64,000 nt of DNA from Savagea serpentis (GTDB taxonomy: Bacteria; Bacillota; Bacilli; Bacillales_A; Planococcaceae), in the NCBI RefSeq assembly GCF_015351395.1, contig NZ_JADKPV010000001.1, positions 186,001 through 250,000 on the forward strand. The letters are read 5' to 3'. The notes beneath the pieces were generated by a model. The model was not told the origin of the DNA. It did no database searches and saw nothing but the letters and a program-made list of their open reading frames with translations. Positions within the stretch are counted from its first letter, which is position 1. Each line of letters begins with the position of its first letter. Made by a program: the position numbers and the translations under genes. This document shows positions 29,812-38,150 of the stretch, in pieces.

Positions 29812-30588
29812 ATGTCATTGCTAGCGAAAACACGAAAAATTAACGCAATGCTTCAAGAAAAAGCAGGAAAGCCTGTCAACTTTAAAGAAATGGCGGAACA
29901 ATTGAGTGACGTTATTAACTGTAACGCATTCATCGTCAGCCGTAAGGGGAAATTACTCGGCCTTGAGATTCATCAGAAGATTGAAAACGAAAGAATTAAA
30001 CGTATGTTTGAAGAGAAAAAATTCCCTGAAGACTATACGACGCGTTTATTCACCATTCACGAAACATCACCAAATATCGGAATCGATAGTGAATATACGG
30101 CCTTTCCTGTAGAGAACAAAGAGTTATTCCAAAATGGTTTAACGACAATTGTTCCTATTATCGGTGGAGGGGAACGTCTCGGAACACTCATTTTAGCACG
30201 TATGGATGAGGAGTTTACAGAAGACGATCTCATTTTAGCAGAGTACGGTGCAACGGTTGTCGGAATGGAAATTTTACGTGAAAAATCGGAAGAAATCGAA
30301 ATCGAAGCGCGCAGTAAAGCGGTCGTCCAAATGGCGATCAATTCACTCTCCTATAGTGAGCATGAAGCGATTGAGCACATTTTTAAAGAATTAGATGGCG
30401 ACGAAGGCTTGCTCGTCGCATCAAAAGTAGCGGATCGTGTAGGTATTACACGTTCAGTAATCGTTAACGCACTTCGCAAATTAGAAAGTGCAGGCGTCAT
30501 CGAGTCACGTTCGCTCGGTATGAAAGGAACGTATATTAAAGTATTAAACAGCAAATTTTTAGCAGAATTAGAAAAACGCCAAATTTAA
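29812..30588 (+). CDS. codY: GTP-sensing global transcriptional regulator CodY
   Basis: CodY represses or activates many metabolic genes in response to GTP and branched-chain amino acids. The N-terminal GAF-like domain (about 1-150) starts [15 protein letters not shown] and holds the ligand pocket; the C-terminal winged helix is highly conserved with [20 protein letters not shown] and [16 protein letters not shown]. 258 residues is standard. A strong AGGAGGAAA precedes the ATG. A possible promoter TTTATT-N17-TAAAAT (29727-29755) lies in the 100-base gap after hslU. It sits next to the fla/che operon, which CodY controls in Bacillus subtilis. Confidence 0.98.
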   Translation: MSLLAKTRKINAMLQEKAGKPVNFKEMAEQLSDVINCNAFIVSRKGKLLGLEIHQKIENERIKRMFEEKKFPEDYTTRLFTIHETSPNIGIDSEYTAFPVENKELFQNGLTTIVPIIGGGERLGTLILARMDEEFTEDDLILAEYGATVVGMEILREKSEEIEIEARSKAVVQMAINSLSYSEHEAIEHIFKELDGDEGLLVASKVADRVGITRSVIVNALRKLESAGVIESRSLGMKGTYIKVLNSKFLAELEKRQI

Positions 30589-30603
30589 TGAATGATTATG
30601 AGA

Positions 30604-30636
30604 AGAAAAAGCACTGCATTGTGCTTTTTCTTTTTT
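30604..30636 (+). terminator. Intrinsic terminator after codY
   Basis: An 11-bp stem AGAAAAAGCAC (30604-30614) with GTGCTTTTTCT (30621-30631), six-base loop, then TTTTT. Confidence 0.9.
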
Positions 30637-30646
30637 CTGATACAAT
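30619..30646 (+). promoter_or_regulatory. Possible extended -10 promoter inside the codY terminator
   Basis: TTGTGC (30619-30624), 16 bases, TACAAT (30641-30646) preceded by TG-A, the extended -10 pattern. It could drive the 480-base codY-flgB gap. Evidence is the sequence match only. Confidence 0.35.
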
Positions 30647-30678
30647 CAATATTTATGTGAGTGAAATATGTAATTGGA

Positions 30679-30714
30679 AGTAAGTTTTTTCTTTTTGGGA
30701 GAAAAGGACTTACT
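30679..30714 (+). promoter_or_regulatory. Hairpin that would mask a ribosome-binding site
   Basis: AGTAAGTTTTTT (30679-30690) can pair with AAAGGACTTACT (30703-30714), 12 bp with two G-U pairs and a 12-base loop. The 3' arm contains the Shine-Dalgarno-like AAAGGA that precedes the small ORF at 30718. No known riboswitch class is recognisable around it. Confidence 0.4.
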
Positions 30715-30717
30715 AAA

Positions 30718-30885
30718 ATGTCGTTTTGGGGAGAAGCGGAGAAATCTTTTAGGCATGCGTCAATAGGACTTCGTTTCTTTTCGTTATGTTTAAAAATAAA
30801 AAGTATTGAAAAAATAAGTGAACGAGAAAGTATAACATTCTCGGATTGGGTCAAAAAAATAACAAAAAATAAAAATAAAAAATAG
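30718..30885 (+). CDS. Possible small ORF, unrecognised basic 55-residue peptide
   Basis: An ORF starting ATG 30718 after AAAAGGA and a 9-base spacer, encoding MSFWGEAEKSFRHASIG at the start, a hydrophobic patch LRFFSLCLKI near residues 18-27 and a Lys/Asn-rich tail. I do not recognise it. It lies in the AT-rich codY-flgB gap, its ribosome site is inside a potential hairpin, and its codon use (many AAA, ATA, TTT) is unlike the neighbouring genes. It may be a chance ORF. A longer version from GTG 30661 lacks a ribosome site. Confidence 0.25.
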   Translation: MSFWGEAEKSFRHASIGLRFFSLCLKIKSIEKISERESITFSDWVKKITKNKNKK

Positions 30886-30994
30886 TTTAACGATAATAGA
30901 TATTTGCTATAAAAAGTATGGTATTTCACTAAAAAATAGTCTAAAGACCCAAAAAATGAAGATATCGTGAAAAAACAGTGACTTATATTATGAG

Positions 30995-31016
30995 AAACGG
31001 TATAAAATATCCGTTT
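30995..31016 (+). promoter_or_regulatory. Inverted repeat upstream of the fla/che promoter
   Basis: AAACGG (30995-31000), 10 bases, CCGTTT (31011-31016): a perfect 6-base dyad ending five bases before the predicted -35 box. The spacing fits a dimeric regulator operator. I do not recognise the regulator. Confidence 0.4.
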
Positions 31017-31020
31017 AGTA

Positions 31021-31050
31021 TAGACAAATACGCTAATTTTTCGATACAAT
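31021..31050 (+). promoter_or_regulatory. Predicted SigA promoter of the fla/che operon
   Basis: TAGACA (31021-31026), 18 bases, TACAAT (31045-31050), giving a leader of roughly 55-60 bases before flgB. This corresponds to the main fla/che promoter position in Bacillus subtilis. No clean SigD-type promoter (TAAA-N15-GCCGATAT) is visible; the nearest, TAAT-N13-GACGATAA at 31034-31058, has poor spacing. Confidence 0.55.
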
Positions 31051-31114
31051 GACGATAATAGAAAATTTGTGTATGTCCTAATATTTTTAATAATAGCAAG
31101 GGGTGAGAGAAAAG

Positions 31115-31501
31115 ATGTTGTTTAGCTCAACAATCCAAAATTTAGAAAAAGGTTTAGATTATGCAGCGCTCACACAAAAAACGATTGCGCAAAATATTGC
31201 TAACGTAGATACGCCGAACTATAAATCGAAAGCAGTAAGTTTCCAAGATGTTTTCAATGAAGCAAAAACAAAGCAATTAGAAGCATATCGTACGGACGAA
31301 CGACATATTCCATTTGCCCGTTCGGGTGAATTAAGTAGTATTCGCACATATATGAAAGCCTATAGACATACGGGCAATGGTGTAGATATGGATAAAGAGC
31401 AAGCGAACATGGCGGAGAATCAAATTTACTACAATGCACTCATTGACCGTTTGAATGGTAAATTTAACAGTTTACAACAAGTGATTAAAGGAGGCCGTTA
31501 A
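31115..31501 (+). CDS. flgB: Flagellar basal-body rod protein FlgB
   Basis: FlgB is a proximal rod subunit exported by the flagellar type III system. The conserved N-terminus MLFSSTIQNLEKGLDYAALT leads into the rod signature QNIANVDTPNYKSKAVSF; the C-terminus has GVDMDKEQANMAENQIYYNALI. The ATG at 31115 is used because GGGGTGAG lies upstream and the family starts near this residue; an in-frame GTG at 31103 overlaps that site. 128 residues is normal. It is the first gene of the fla/che operon and flgC follows after 2 bases. Confidence 0.96.
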   Translation: MLFSSTIQNLEKGLDYAALTQKTIAQNIANVDTPNYKSKAVSFQDVFNEAKTKQLEAYRTDERHIPFARSGELSSIRTYMKAYRHTGNGVDMDKEQANMAENQIYYNALIDRLNGKFNSLQQVIKGGR

Positions 31502-31503
31502 AG

Positions 31504-31965
31504 ATGACGATTTTCCATAGTATGCAAACGACAGCATCTGCGCTAACTGCACAGCGCTTACGGATGGATGTCATATCATCAAACATGGCGAACATCGATA
31601 CAACTCGAGCTCGTCGTGTGAATGGTGAGTGGGAACCGTACCGCCGTAAAACAGTAACGATGGCGACAAAAGAAGGACAGTTCACATCGTTCTTTAATGC
31701 TGCGGTCGGGAAACAACATAAACATGCAGTAGGCAACGGTGTAGTCGTTTCGCGCATTCGCGAAGATGAGGAGACACCGTTTAAACTTGTCTATGACCCT
31801 AGTCATCCAGATGCAGACGATATGGGCTACGTGCGCATGTCCAATGTTGATCCATTGCGTGAGACAATTGATATGATGTCTGCAACGCGTTCGTATGAAG
31901 CGAACATCACTGCGTTCAATGCCAACAAGTCCATGTTGATGAAAGCATTAGAAATTGGAAAGTAA
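31504..31965 (+). CDS. flgC: Flagellar basal-body rod protein FlgC
   Basis: FlgC is a rod subunit that stacks with FlgB and FlgF/G-type proteins. It opens with FHSMQTTASALTAQRLRMDVIS and the rod motif SSNMANIDTTRA; the C-terminal DYVRMSNVDPLRETIDM-like segment (here GYVRMSNVDPLRETIDMM) and RSYEANITAFNANKSM are typical. 153 residues is normal. Ribosome site AAAGGAGG. Confidence 0.96.
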   Translation: MTIFHSMQTTASALTAQRLRMDVISSNMANIDTTRARRVNGEWEPYRRKTVTMATKEGQFTSFFNAAVGKQHKHAVGNGVVVSRIREDEETPFKLVYDPSHPDADDMGYVRMSNVDPLRETIDMMSATRSYEANITAFNANKSMLMKALEIGK

Positions 31966-32001
31966 ATATGAGAAAAGTTTTAAATAAAGGAGGAGAACAA
32001 A

Positions 32002-32301
32002 ATGCCTAAAATACAATCTGTGCAAGCGGTCATTCCACCGAAAAATATATTCGAAATTCAGAATGAATCTAAGCAAGTTGAACAATCGTTCGGTACATAT
32101 TTAAGAGAAGCAATTGCCCAAGTCGATCATATGCAAAAAGTATCTGATGTTAAAACAGGGCAACTCGTCGCGGGTCAAAATGTCGATTTACATAATGTGA
32201 TGATTGAAGCACAGAAGGCAAATATTGCACTTAGTGCGACGTTGGAAATACGTAATAAAGTAGTAGAAGCATACCAAGAAATTAGTAGAATGCCGCTATA
32301 A
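32002..32301 (+). CDS. fliE: Flagellar hook-basal body complex protein FliE
   Basis: FliE links the MS ring to the rod. The 99-residue protein has the family's C-terminal helices DLHNVMIEAQKANIALSATL and IRNKVVEAYQEISRMPL, and a variable N-terminus. AAAGGAGGAG precedes the ATG. Placed between flgC and fliF as in other Bacillales. Confidence 0.95.
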   Translation: MPKIQSVQAVIPPKNIFEIQNESKQVEQSFGTYLREAIAQVDHMQKVSDVKTGQLVAGQNVDLHNVMIEAQKANIALSATLEIRNKVVEAYQEISRMPL

Positions 32302-32329
32302 TGTAAAGCGAGGCAACGGGGGATTATGA

Positions 32330-33931
32330 ATGAAAGAAAGAGTAGCGAAAATCAGAGCTGATGTTAGCGAGTTCTGGTCGAAGCGTTCGAAAACCCAAAA
32401 AATTGTATACGTTAGTTCTGCGCTTGGAATCATTCTAGTGGCGGCACTGCTCACATTCTTTTTATCGCGAACAGAATATGTTCCGCTGTATAAAGATGTA
32501 TCACGGGCAGAAGTTGGACGAATGAAAGAGCATTTGGATTCTTTGAATGTTCCGAACGAGATCGCACCAGGGGGTACATCGATTTTAGTACCGAAAGAAC
32601 GAGTGAATGAATTACTCGTCATGCTGGAGTCAGAGGGCTTCCCGAATTCAGGAACAATTGACTACTCGTTCTTCGCAGATAACGCTGGTTTTGGAACGAC
32701 AGACAATGAGTTCAATATGTTGAAAGTAGCAACATTACAAACAGAACTCGCTAATTTAATCAAAGGTATTGAAGGAGTGCAAGACGCCTCCGTTATGTTA
32801 ACTTTGCCAACACCGAGCGTATTCGTTCGGGATGTCAATGAAGATGCTACAGCAGCAATCATGTTAAAGACAAGTCCTGGGCAAGAATTTACAGAAGGAC
32901 AAATTCGGGCAATGTATAGCCTAGTATCTAAAAGTTTACCCAATTTAGACGTCGAAAACATTACGATTATGAATCAGTTCTCTGAAATTTATGATCAAGT
33001 AGACCCAGATAAACATACAGGCACACAACTTGCGGATCAAATGAGTGTGAAAAAGTCAATAGAGCGCGATATTCAACGTCAAGTGCAACAAATGCTCGGC
33101 TTAATGATGGGTCACGATAAAGTAGCGGTAACTGTATCGACAGAGGTTGACTTTAAAGCGGAGAACCGTCAAGAGGATATCGTTACACCGGTCGATGAAG
33201 AGAATATGGAAGGTATTGCGATGAGCGCTCAACGAATTACGGAGACGTTCACAGGGAATGGTCCAATTGCTGAAGGAACTCCAGAAGGCGGAGACCCGAC
33301 AGACAATATGACAGATACTTATGGAGCATGGGGCTTCTCTAATGGAGACTACGAACGCTTCGAAGAAACCATTAACAACGAAGTGAACCGTGTGCGTAAA
33401 GAAATCGTCGAAAGTCCATACAAAGTACGAGATATTGGAATTCAGGTCATCATCGACCCACCTCGTGATGAAGAGGGGGAAGTGACAGAACTTCCACAAA
33501 ACTTACAAGATGATGTCGAACAAATTTTAACGACAATCGTTCGCACCTCTATTCATAAAGAAGAAAATATGGAATTGACAGACGAAGTGCTCGCCGAAAA
33601 GATCGCTGTGTCGATTCAGCCATTCAATGGCTCGGTAGCATCGCAATTTGGCGATAAAGAAACGAAGATTCCGCTTTGGGTGTACATCGTAGGTATGATT
33701 TTACTCATCGTGATCATCGTGTTAGTTATCTTATTCTTACGTAAACGTAAGCGTGAAGAGTTAGAAGAACAACAATTAGCACTGGAGGAGCAAGAAGAGT
33801 TAATGGTAGATGATATTAATGATGAACAAGAGACAGAATCGACAGTCCGACGTAAACAACTTGAGAAGATGGCGAGAGAAAAACCAGAAGAATTTGCGAA
33901 GTTATTGCGCACTTGGATTTCTGAAGATTGA
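32330..33931 (+). CDS. fliF: Flagellar MS-ring protein FliF
   Basis: FliF forms the membrane-supramembrane ring, the base on which the rest of the flagellum assembles. Two membrane segments flank the large ring-building part: about residues 25-45 and 447-470 (LWVYIVGMILLIVIIVLVIL). The RBM domains carry GFPNSGTIDYSFF and VQDASVMLTLPTPSVF. The cytoplasmic tail RKQLEKMAREKPEEFAKLLRTWI binds FliG. 533 residues is normal. An ATG at 32326 in another frame overlaps; the GGGGGAT site fits 32330. Confidence 0.96.
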   Translation: MKERVAKIRADVSEFWSKRSKTQKIVYVSSALGIILVAALLTFFLSRTEYVPLYKDVSRAEVGRMKEHLDSLNVPNEIAPGGTSILVPKERVNELLVMLESEGFPNSGTIDYSFFADNAGFGTTDNEFNMLKVATLQTELANLIKGIEGVQDASVMLTLPTPSVFVRDVNEDATAAIMLKTSPGQEFTEGQIRAMYSLVSKSLPNLDVENITIMNQFSEIYDQVDPDKHTGTQLADQMSVKKSIERDIQRQVQQMLGLMMGHDKVAVTVSTEVDFKAENRQEDIVTPVDEENMEGIAMSAQRITETFTGNGPIAEGTPEGGDPTDNMTDTYGAWGFSNGDYERFEETINNEVNRVRKEIVESPYKVRDIGIQVIIDPPRDEEGEVTELPQNLQDDVEQILTTIVRTSIHKEENMELTDEVLAEKIAVSIQPFNGSVASQFGDKETKIPLWVYIVGMILLIVIIVLVILFLRKRKREELEEQQLALEEQEELMVDDINDEQETESTVRRKQLEKMAREKPEEFAKLLRTWISED

Positions 33932-33945
33932 TGGAGGGATAACGA

Positions 33946-34959
33946 ATGGCTAAAAAAGAAGCAGAGATGACAGGACGTCAAAAAGCAGCGTTACTCCTCA
34001 TCTCTTTAGGACCAGAATTGTCTGCCCAAGTGTTCAAACATTTGGACGAAGATGAGATGGAAAAATTAACGCTCGAAATTTCAGGAGTCAAAAAAGTAGA
34101 ATCCGAGGTGAAAGATCAAGTCATTGAAGAATTTCATAATATCGCTTTAGCGCAAGATTACATTTCACAAGGCGGTATCGGATATGCGAAAACAGTTCTC
34201 GAAAAAGCGCTCGGAAAAGATCATGCGCAAACGATTATTAACCGTTTAACATCATCTTTACAAGTGCGTCCATTCGATTTTGCGAGACGAGCGGATCCAG
34301 CTCAAGTGTTGAACTTCATTCAAAACGAACATCCGCAAACGATCGCTTTAATTTTATCTTATTTAGAACCAGAGCAAGCAGGGATGATATTATCGTCTCT
34401 CTCTCAAGATGTTCAAGCGGATATCGCAAAGCGGATCGCAACGATGGAATCGACGAGTCCAGAAGTGATTAGCGAAATCGAGTCGGTATTAGAGCGCAAG
34501 TTATCATCGACGGTCACACAAGACTTCACAGAAACAGGTGGCGTCGACGCCGTTGTCGAAGTGCTAAATGGTGTGGATCGTTCGACAGAAAAAACGATTC
34601 TCGATACGCTCGAAATTCAAGATCCGGAACTTGCAGAAGAAATTCGCAAGCGCATGTTCGTGTTCGAAGATATCGTCACACTCGACAATCGTTCGATTCA
34701 ACGTATTATTCGCGATTTAGAGAACGAAGATTTAATTTTGTCGATGAAAGTGTCGAGCGAGGAAGTAAAAGAAATTTTATTCCAAAACATGTCATCCCGT
34801 ATGGCGGAATCGTTCAAAGACGAAATGGAAATTATGGGACCAGTCCGTTTGAAAGATGTTGAAGAAGCTCAATCGCGCATCGTATCGACCATTCGTCGTT
34901 TAGAAGACGCGGGTGAAATTATTATCGCACGTGGCGGAGGAGATGACATCATTGTCTAG
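33946..34959 (+). CDS. fliG: Flagellar motor switch protein FliG
   Basis: FliG of the C-ring transmits torque from the stator. N-terminal domain contacts FliF; the middle has the EHPQ motif (QNEHPQTIALILSYLEP); the C-terminal domain holds the charged torque helix with FVFEDIVTLDNRSIQRIIRD and DEMEIMGPVRLKDVEEAQ. 337 residues is normal. Ribosome site GGAGGG. Its end overlaps fliH by 8 bases. Confidence 0.97.
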   Translation: MAKKEAEMTGRQKAALLLISLGPELSAQVFKHLDEDEMEKLTLEISGVKKVESEVKDQVIEEFHNIALAQDYISQGGIGYAKTVLEKALGKDHAQTIINRLTSSLQVRPFDFARRADPAQVLNFIQNEHPQTIALILSYLEPEQAGMILSSLSQDVQADIAKRIATMESTSPEVISEIESVLERKLSSTVTQDFTETGGVDAVVEVLNGVDRSTEKTILDTLEIQDPELAEEIRKRMFVFEDIVTLDNRSIQRIIRDLENEDLILSMKVSSEEVKEILFQNMSSRMAESFKDEMEIMGPVRLKDVEEAQSRIVSTIRRLEDAGEIIIARGGGDDIIV

Positions 34960-35740
34960 AATCATCCGTTCATACAAATACGTTCCGGTTGAGAAGAAAG
35001 CCCATATTCCGATTCGAACATTTGAGCAAGAACCGATAGAAAAAGATGAAGAAGTCGTCGAAACAATCGACGTCCATGCGCAACGTCAAGCGCTTCAACG
35101 AGAGCGTGAAAATATGTTGCGCAAAGTAGAAGTGGAAATTTCCGAAATCCGTTCACAGACAGAACATATGCGACAAATAGCATTAGAGGACATCCACACG
35201 ATGCGAAAAGCATGGGATGAAGAGAAAGTGCAATTGGAGAAGCAAGCTTATGATGAAGGGTATGAAGCGGGGTACAATCAAGGATTGCAAGAAGCGCACG
35301 CAGCGTGGAAAGAAAAGATCGAAGAAGCGAATCGAATTGTCGAGCGAGCTGCAGCGGACGGTGTGAAATACCGTGAAGAGCAAGAGTTTGTCATATTACA
35401 TATGGCGATGCAGGCAGCTGAACGCATTTTGAATATTACTTTGGAACGCGATGAAGAAGTGTATCTTGACGTTGTAAAGCGTGCTTTGAAAGAAGCGCGT
35501 GAAATGAAAGAGATTAAACTTTACGTCTCCCTAAAATATTATGAAGTCGTCAGCCGAAGTCGAGAAGAACTCGTTGAAATTTTCCCTTCAGACATTCCAT
35601 TTCTCATCTTTGCGAACGATGATTTTGAAGATGAAGAATGTTACATCGAAACGAACCATGGCCGTATCGTCGTGACCATTGATGAACAATTGAAAGTATT
35701 GAAAGAGCAACTAATTGAAATATTAGAAAGTGGTGACTGA
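34952..35740 (+). CDS. fliH: Flagellar assembly protein FliH
   Basis: FliH is the regulator/stalk of the FliI ATPase in flagellar export. It is a long coiled-coil protein with an acidic, Arg/Glu-rich N-half and the C-terminal V-ATPase-E-like domain (LHMAMQAAERILNITLER onward). I choose TTG 34952, giving MSRIIRSYKYVPVEKK, the usual Bacillus FliH start, with GGAGG 11 bases upstream; ATG 34943 in frame is only 2 bases from that site. GYEAGYNQGLQEAHAAW is the glycine-repeat segment found in FliH. 262 residues. Confidence 0.9.
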   Translation: MSRIIRSYKYVPVEKKAHIPIRTFEQEPIEKDEEVVETIDVHAQRQALQRERENMLRKVEVEISEIRSQTEHMRQIALEDIHTMRKAWDEEKVQLEKQAYDEGYEAGYNQGLQEAHAAWKEKIEEANRIVERAAADGVKYREEQEFVILHMAMQAAERILNITLERDEEVYLDVVKRALKEAREMKEIKLYVSLKYYEVVSRSREELVEIFPSDIPFLIFANDDFEDEECYIETNHGRIVVTIDEQLKVLKEQLIEILESGD

Positions 35741-35743
35741 TGA

Positions 35744-37081
35744 ATGAAGAAGGCAGAGCAGCTGATCGATGTCATTCCAAAAATGGAAACATATAAGAAA
35801 TTCGGACGTGTCGTGCGAGTGGTCGGTCTTATGATTGAGTCGCAAGGTCCGCAATGTTCTGTCGGCGACGTATGCCACATTCATATTCACGATGCCCTAC
35901 AACCGACGGAAAATTCTACCATTATGGCGGAAGTCGTCGGTTTCCGTGAAGAAATCGTCATCCTTATGCCTTACACACATATTCAAGAAATCGGTAGTGG
36001 CTGCCTTGTCGAAAATACGGGCCATCCACTCGAAGTGAAAGTCGGGATGGGCTTGATCGGGCAAGTGCTCGATTCACTAGGTAATCCGATTGATGGGGCT
36101 CCTTTACCACGAGGCTTAACGACTGTGAGAACAGAACAAGATCCACCGAACGTCTTAACACGTCCACCGATCAATGCTCCATTATCGGTCGGTGTGAAAG
36201 CGATCGATGGGATGTTGACAGTTGGAAACGGTCAACGTGTCGGTATTTTTGCAGGTTCTGGAGTCGGGAAGAGTACGTTGCTCGGCATGATTGCCCGCAA
36301 CACGGTCGCTGACATTAATGTCATTGCCTTAATTGGAGAGCGTGGTCGTGAAGTACGGGAGTTTATCGAACGAGATCTAGGGCCAGAAGGACTAAAAAAA
36401 ACGATTGTCGTAGCGGCGACATCCGACCAACCTGCACTCATGCGGATTAAAGGCGCGTTTACAGCGACAGCAATCGCAGAGTACTTCCGTGAGAAAGGCT
36501 ATAATGTCATGCTTATGATGGACTCTGTCACACGTGTTGCGATGGCACAACGTGAAATTGGACTCGCGGTTGGAGAACCTCCCGCAACGAGAGGATATAC
36601 TCCTTCTGTATTTGCCATTTTACCGAAATTGCTTGAACGTACAGGAACGAGTGAAAAAGGGGCAATTACCGCATTCTATACGGTGCTCGTCGATGGAGAC
36701 GATATGAACGAACCGATTGCGGATGCAGTGCGTGGTATTTTAGACGGTCACATTGTCTTAGACCGCACACTTGCCAATAAAGGCCAGTATCCAGCGATTA
36801 ACGTATTAAAGAGCGTTAGCCGATTGATGAACCATATCGCGTCAGAAGAGCATGTGAAAGCGGCAGAACGTTTGCGTGAACTGTACTATACATACGACAA
36901 ATCCGAAGATTTAATTAATATCGGAGCTTATAAGCGAGGCACTTCTCGCGAAATTGATGAGGCGATTGAATACGAACCGCTCATTACGAATTTTTTAAAG
37001 CAAGGTTTCAGGGATAATATTAGCGCGGAAGATACGGTCAATGAATTGATTACACTTGCCGCAGGAGGTCAAACGACGTGA
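35744..37081 (+). CDS. fliI: Flagellum-specific ATP synthase FliI
   Basis: FliI is the F1-beta-like ATPase of the flagellar export apparatus. N-terminal segment YKKFGRVVRVVGLMIESQGP, Walker A GIFAGSGVGKSTLLGMIA, Walker B-region NVMLMMDSVTRVAMAQREIG and the type III ATPase signature PPATRGYTPSVFAILPKLLERTG are all present. 445 residues is normal. It starts 4 bases after fliH and its stop overlaps fliJ (GTGA). Confidence 0.97.
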   Translation: MKKAEQLIDVIPKMETYKKFGRVVRVVGLMIESQGPQCSVGDVCHIHIHDALQPTENSTIMAEVVGFREEIVILMPYTHIQEIGSGCLVENTGHPLEVKVGMGLIGQVLDSLGNPIDGAPLPRGLTTVRTEQDPPNVLTRPPINAPLSVGVKAIDGMLTVGNGQRVGIFAGSGVGKSTLLGMIARNTVADINVIALIGERGREVREFIERDLGPEGLKKTIVVAATSDQPALMRIKGAFTATAIAEYFREKGYNVMLMMDSVTRVAMAQREIGLAVGEPPATRGYTPSVFAILPKLLERTGTSEKGAITAFYTVLVDGDDMNEPIADAVRGILDGHIVLDRTLANKGQYPAINVLKSVSRLMNHIASEEHVKAAERLRELYYTYDKSEDLINIGAYKRGTSREIDEAIEYEPLITNFLKQGFRDNISAEDTVNELITLAAGGQTT

Positions 37082-37530
37082 AACAATATGCGTATCGATT
37101 CGAAAATATATTGACGTTTCAAGAACAAAAAAAACTCGATTCTGAAAACGACTATAAACATTCTATCGAAGAATTTGAACGTGTCGCGACTGAACTATAT
37201 GATTTGCTGAAGAAAAAAGAAGACTTACTCGCAGAGCAAGAAGAAAAATTGAAATACGGCTTTTCGGTTGAAAGCTTACAATACTACGCGCGCTATTTAA
37301 CACGATTAGAAGAAGAAATCGCACAAAGTCAAAAGAAAGTAATCGAATACCGAGCGAAGATGAACTGGTTTGAAGAAAAATTGCTCGAAGATACGATTGA
37401 AGTGCGCAAGTATGAAAAGATGAAAGAACACGATCAACAGTTGTATAAAAAAGAGATGGAACATCTTGAGGCACTTCAACTCGATGAATTGTCAACACAA
37501 CAGTTTAGTCGAAAGGAAAGCAGGTGGTAA
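37078..37530 (+). CDS. fliJ: Flagellar export chaperone/ATPase stalk protein FliJ
   Basis: FliJ is a gamma-like coiled coil that sits inside the FliI hexamer and couples it to FlhA. The 150-residue protein is almost wholly helical and charged, with the family start YAYRFENILTFQEQKKLDSE. The start is GTG at 37078, overlapping the fliI stop by 4 bases. Position between fliI and motE supports the assignment, since sequence identity in this family is low. Confidence 0.9.
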   Translation: MKQYAYRFENILTFQEQKKLDSENDYKHSIEEFERVATELYDLLKKKEDLLAEQEEKLKYGFSVESLQYYARYLTRLEEEIAQSQKKVIEYRAKMNWFEEKLLEDTIEVRKYEKMKEHDQQLYKKEMEHLEALQLDELSTQQFSRKESRW

Positions 37531-37533
37531 CAT

Positions 37534-38124
37534 ATGGCGGAAGAAAGAGAGCAACTAGAGGTGGAAGAAGGTAAAAAGAAGCCGTCTATTTTAAAGATTT
37601 TAATATTATGGCTCGTCGTTCCTCTATTGTTCGTTTCTGCTGTATTGCTCATCGTCGCCAAAGTGGCCGATGTTAACGTTATTGACCAAGCGAAAAAATG
37701 GACGACCGAAGTTATTAAAGGTGAACCGGATCCACAGCTTGAGCAACCGGACTTTTCGAATGATGAAAAAGTCGTAACATTGCAAGCAGAGTTACAACAA
37801 AAAGATAACGAAATTGCCAAAGTAGAACAACAACTCCAAATGTTAAAAGAAGAAAACGAATTACTTGTCATTGAACAAGAACGTTTAACGGATGAAATTG
37901 CGAAAGTGCAAAATCGTGCGGAAGAATCGAAAAAAGAATTTAAAGAAATTATTGCCACTTACGAAAAACTATCCGCAAAAAATGCAGCGCCGATTTTACT
38001 CGCGATGAATGAGGCAGACGCATTGAAAATTTTAGCAAGTTTAAAACCAGACACTGTCGCAGCGATTTTAGAAAAGATGGAGCCTGAACAAGCAGCGAAA
38101 TTCACGACATTATTATCAAAATAA
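37534..38124 (+). CDS. motE: Flagellar protein MotE/YlxF (MgtE N-domain-like), membrane-anchored
   Basis: The protein has a cytoplasmic N-terminus, one membrane segment (about 23-45, LKILILWLVVPLLFVSAVLLIV), a coiled coil at about 80-140 and a C-terminal MgtE-N-like domain (NAAPILLAMNEADALKIL and KPDTVAAILEKMEPEQAAKF). This matches Bacillus subtilis YlxF, located between fliJ and fliK, and similar proteins linked to the stator. The exact role is not settled. GGAAAGCAGGTGG is a likely ribosome site. Confidence 0.85.
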   Translation: MAEEREQLEVEEGKKKPSILKILILWLVVPLLFVSAVLLIVAKVADVNVIDQAKKWTTEVIKGEPDPQLEQPDFSNDEKVVTLQAELQQKDNEIAKVEQQLQMLKEENELLVIEQERLTDEIAKVQNRAEESKKEFKEIIATYEKLSAKNAAPILLAMNEADALKILASLKPDTVAAILEKMEPEQAAKFTTLLSK

Positions 38125-38150
38125 AATATTGAAGGAGGTGAAAACAACAA

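Noticed and set aside
30585-31049. 154-codon minus-strand ORF across the codY-flgB gap
   Set aside because: Runs through the codY terminator and the predicted fla promoter, is Phe/Ile/Lys-rich from AT content, and has no ribosome site.
31034-31058. SigD promoter TAAT-N13-GACGATAA before flgB
   Set aside because: Spacer is two bases shorter than the usual 15 and the -35 is imperfect; the SigA-type boxes fit better.
30640-31100. Riboswitch (c-di-GMP, c-di-AMP or other) upstream of flgB
   Set aside because: None of the conserved cores I know could be found; only short hairpins are present.
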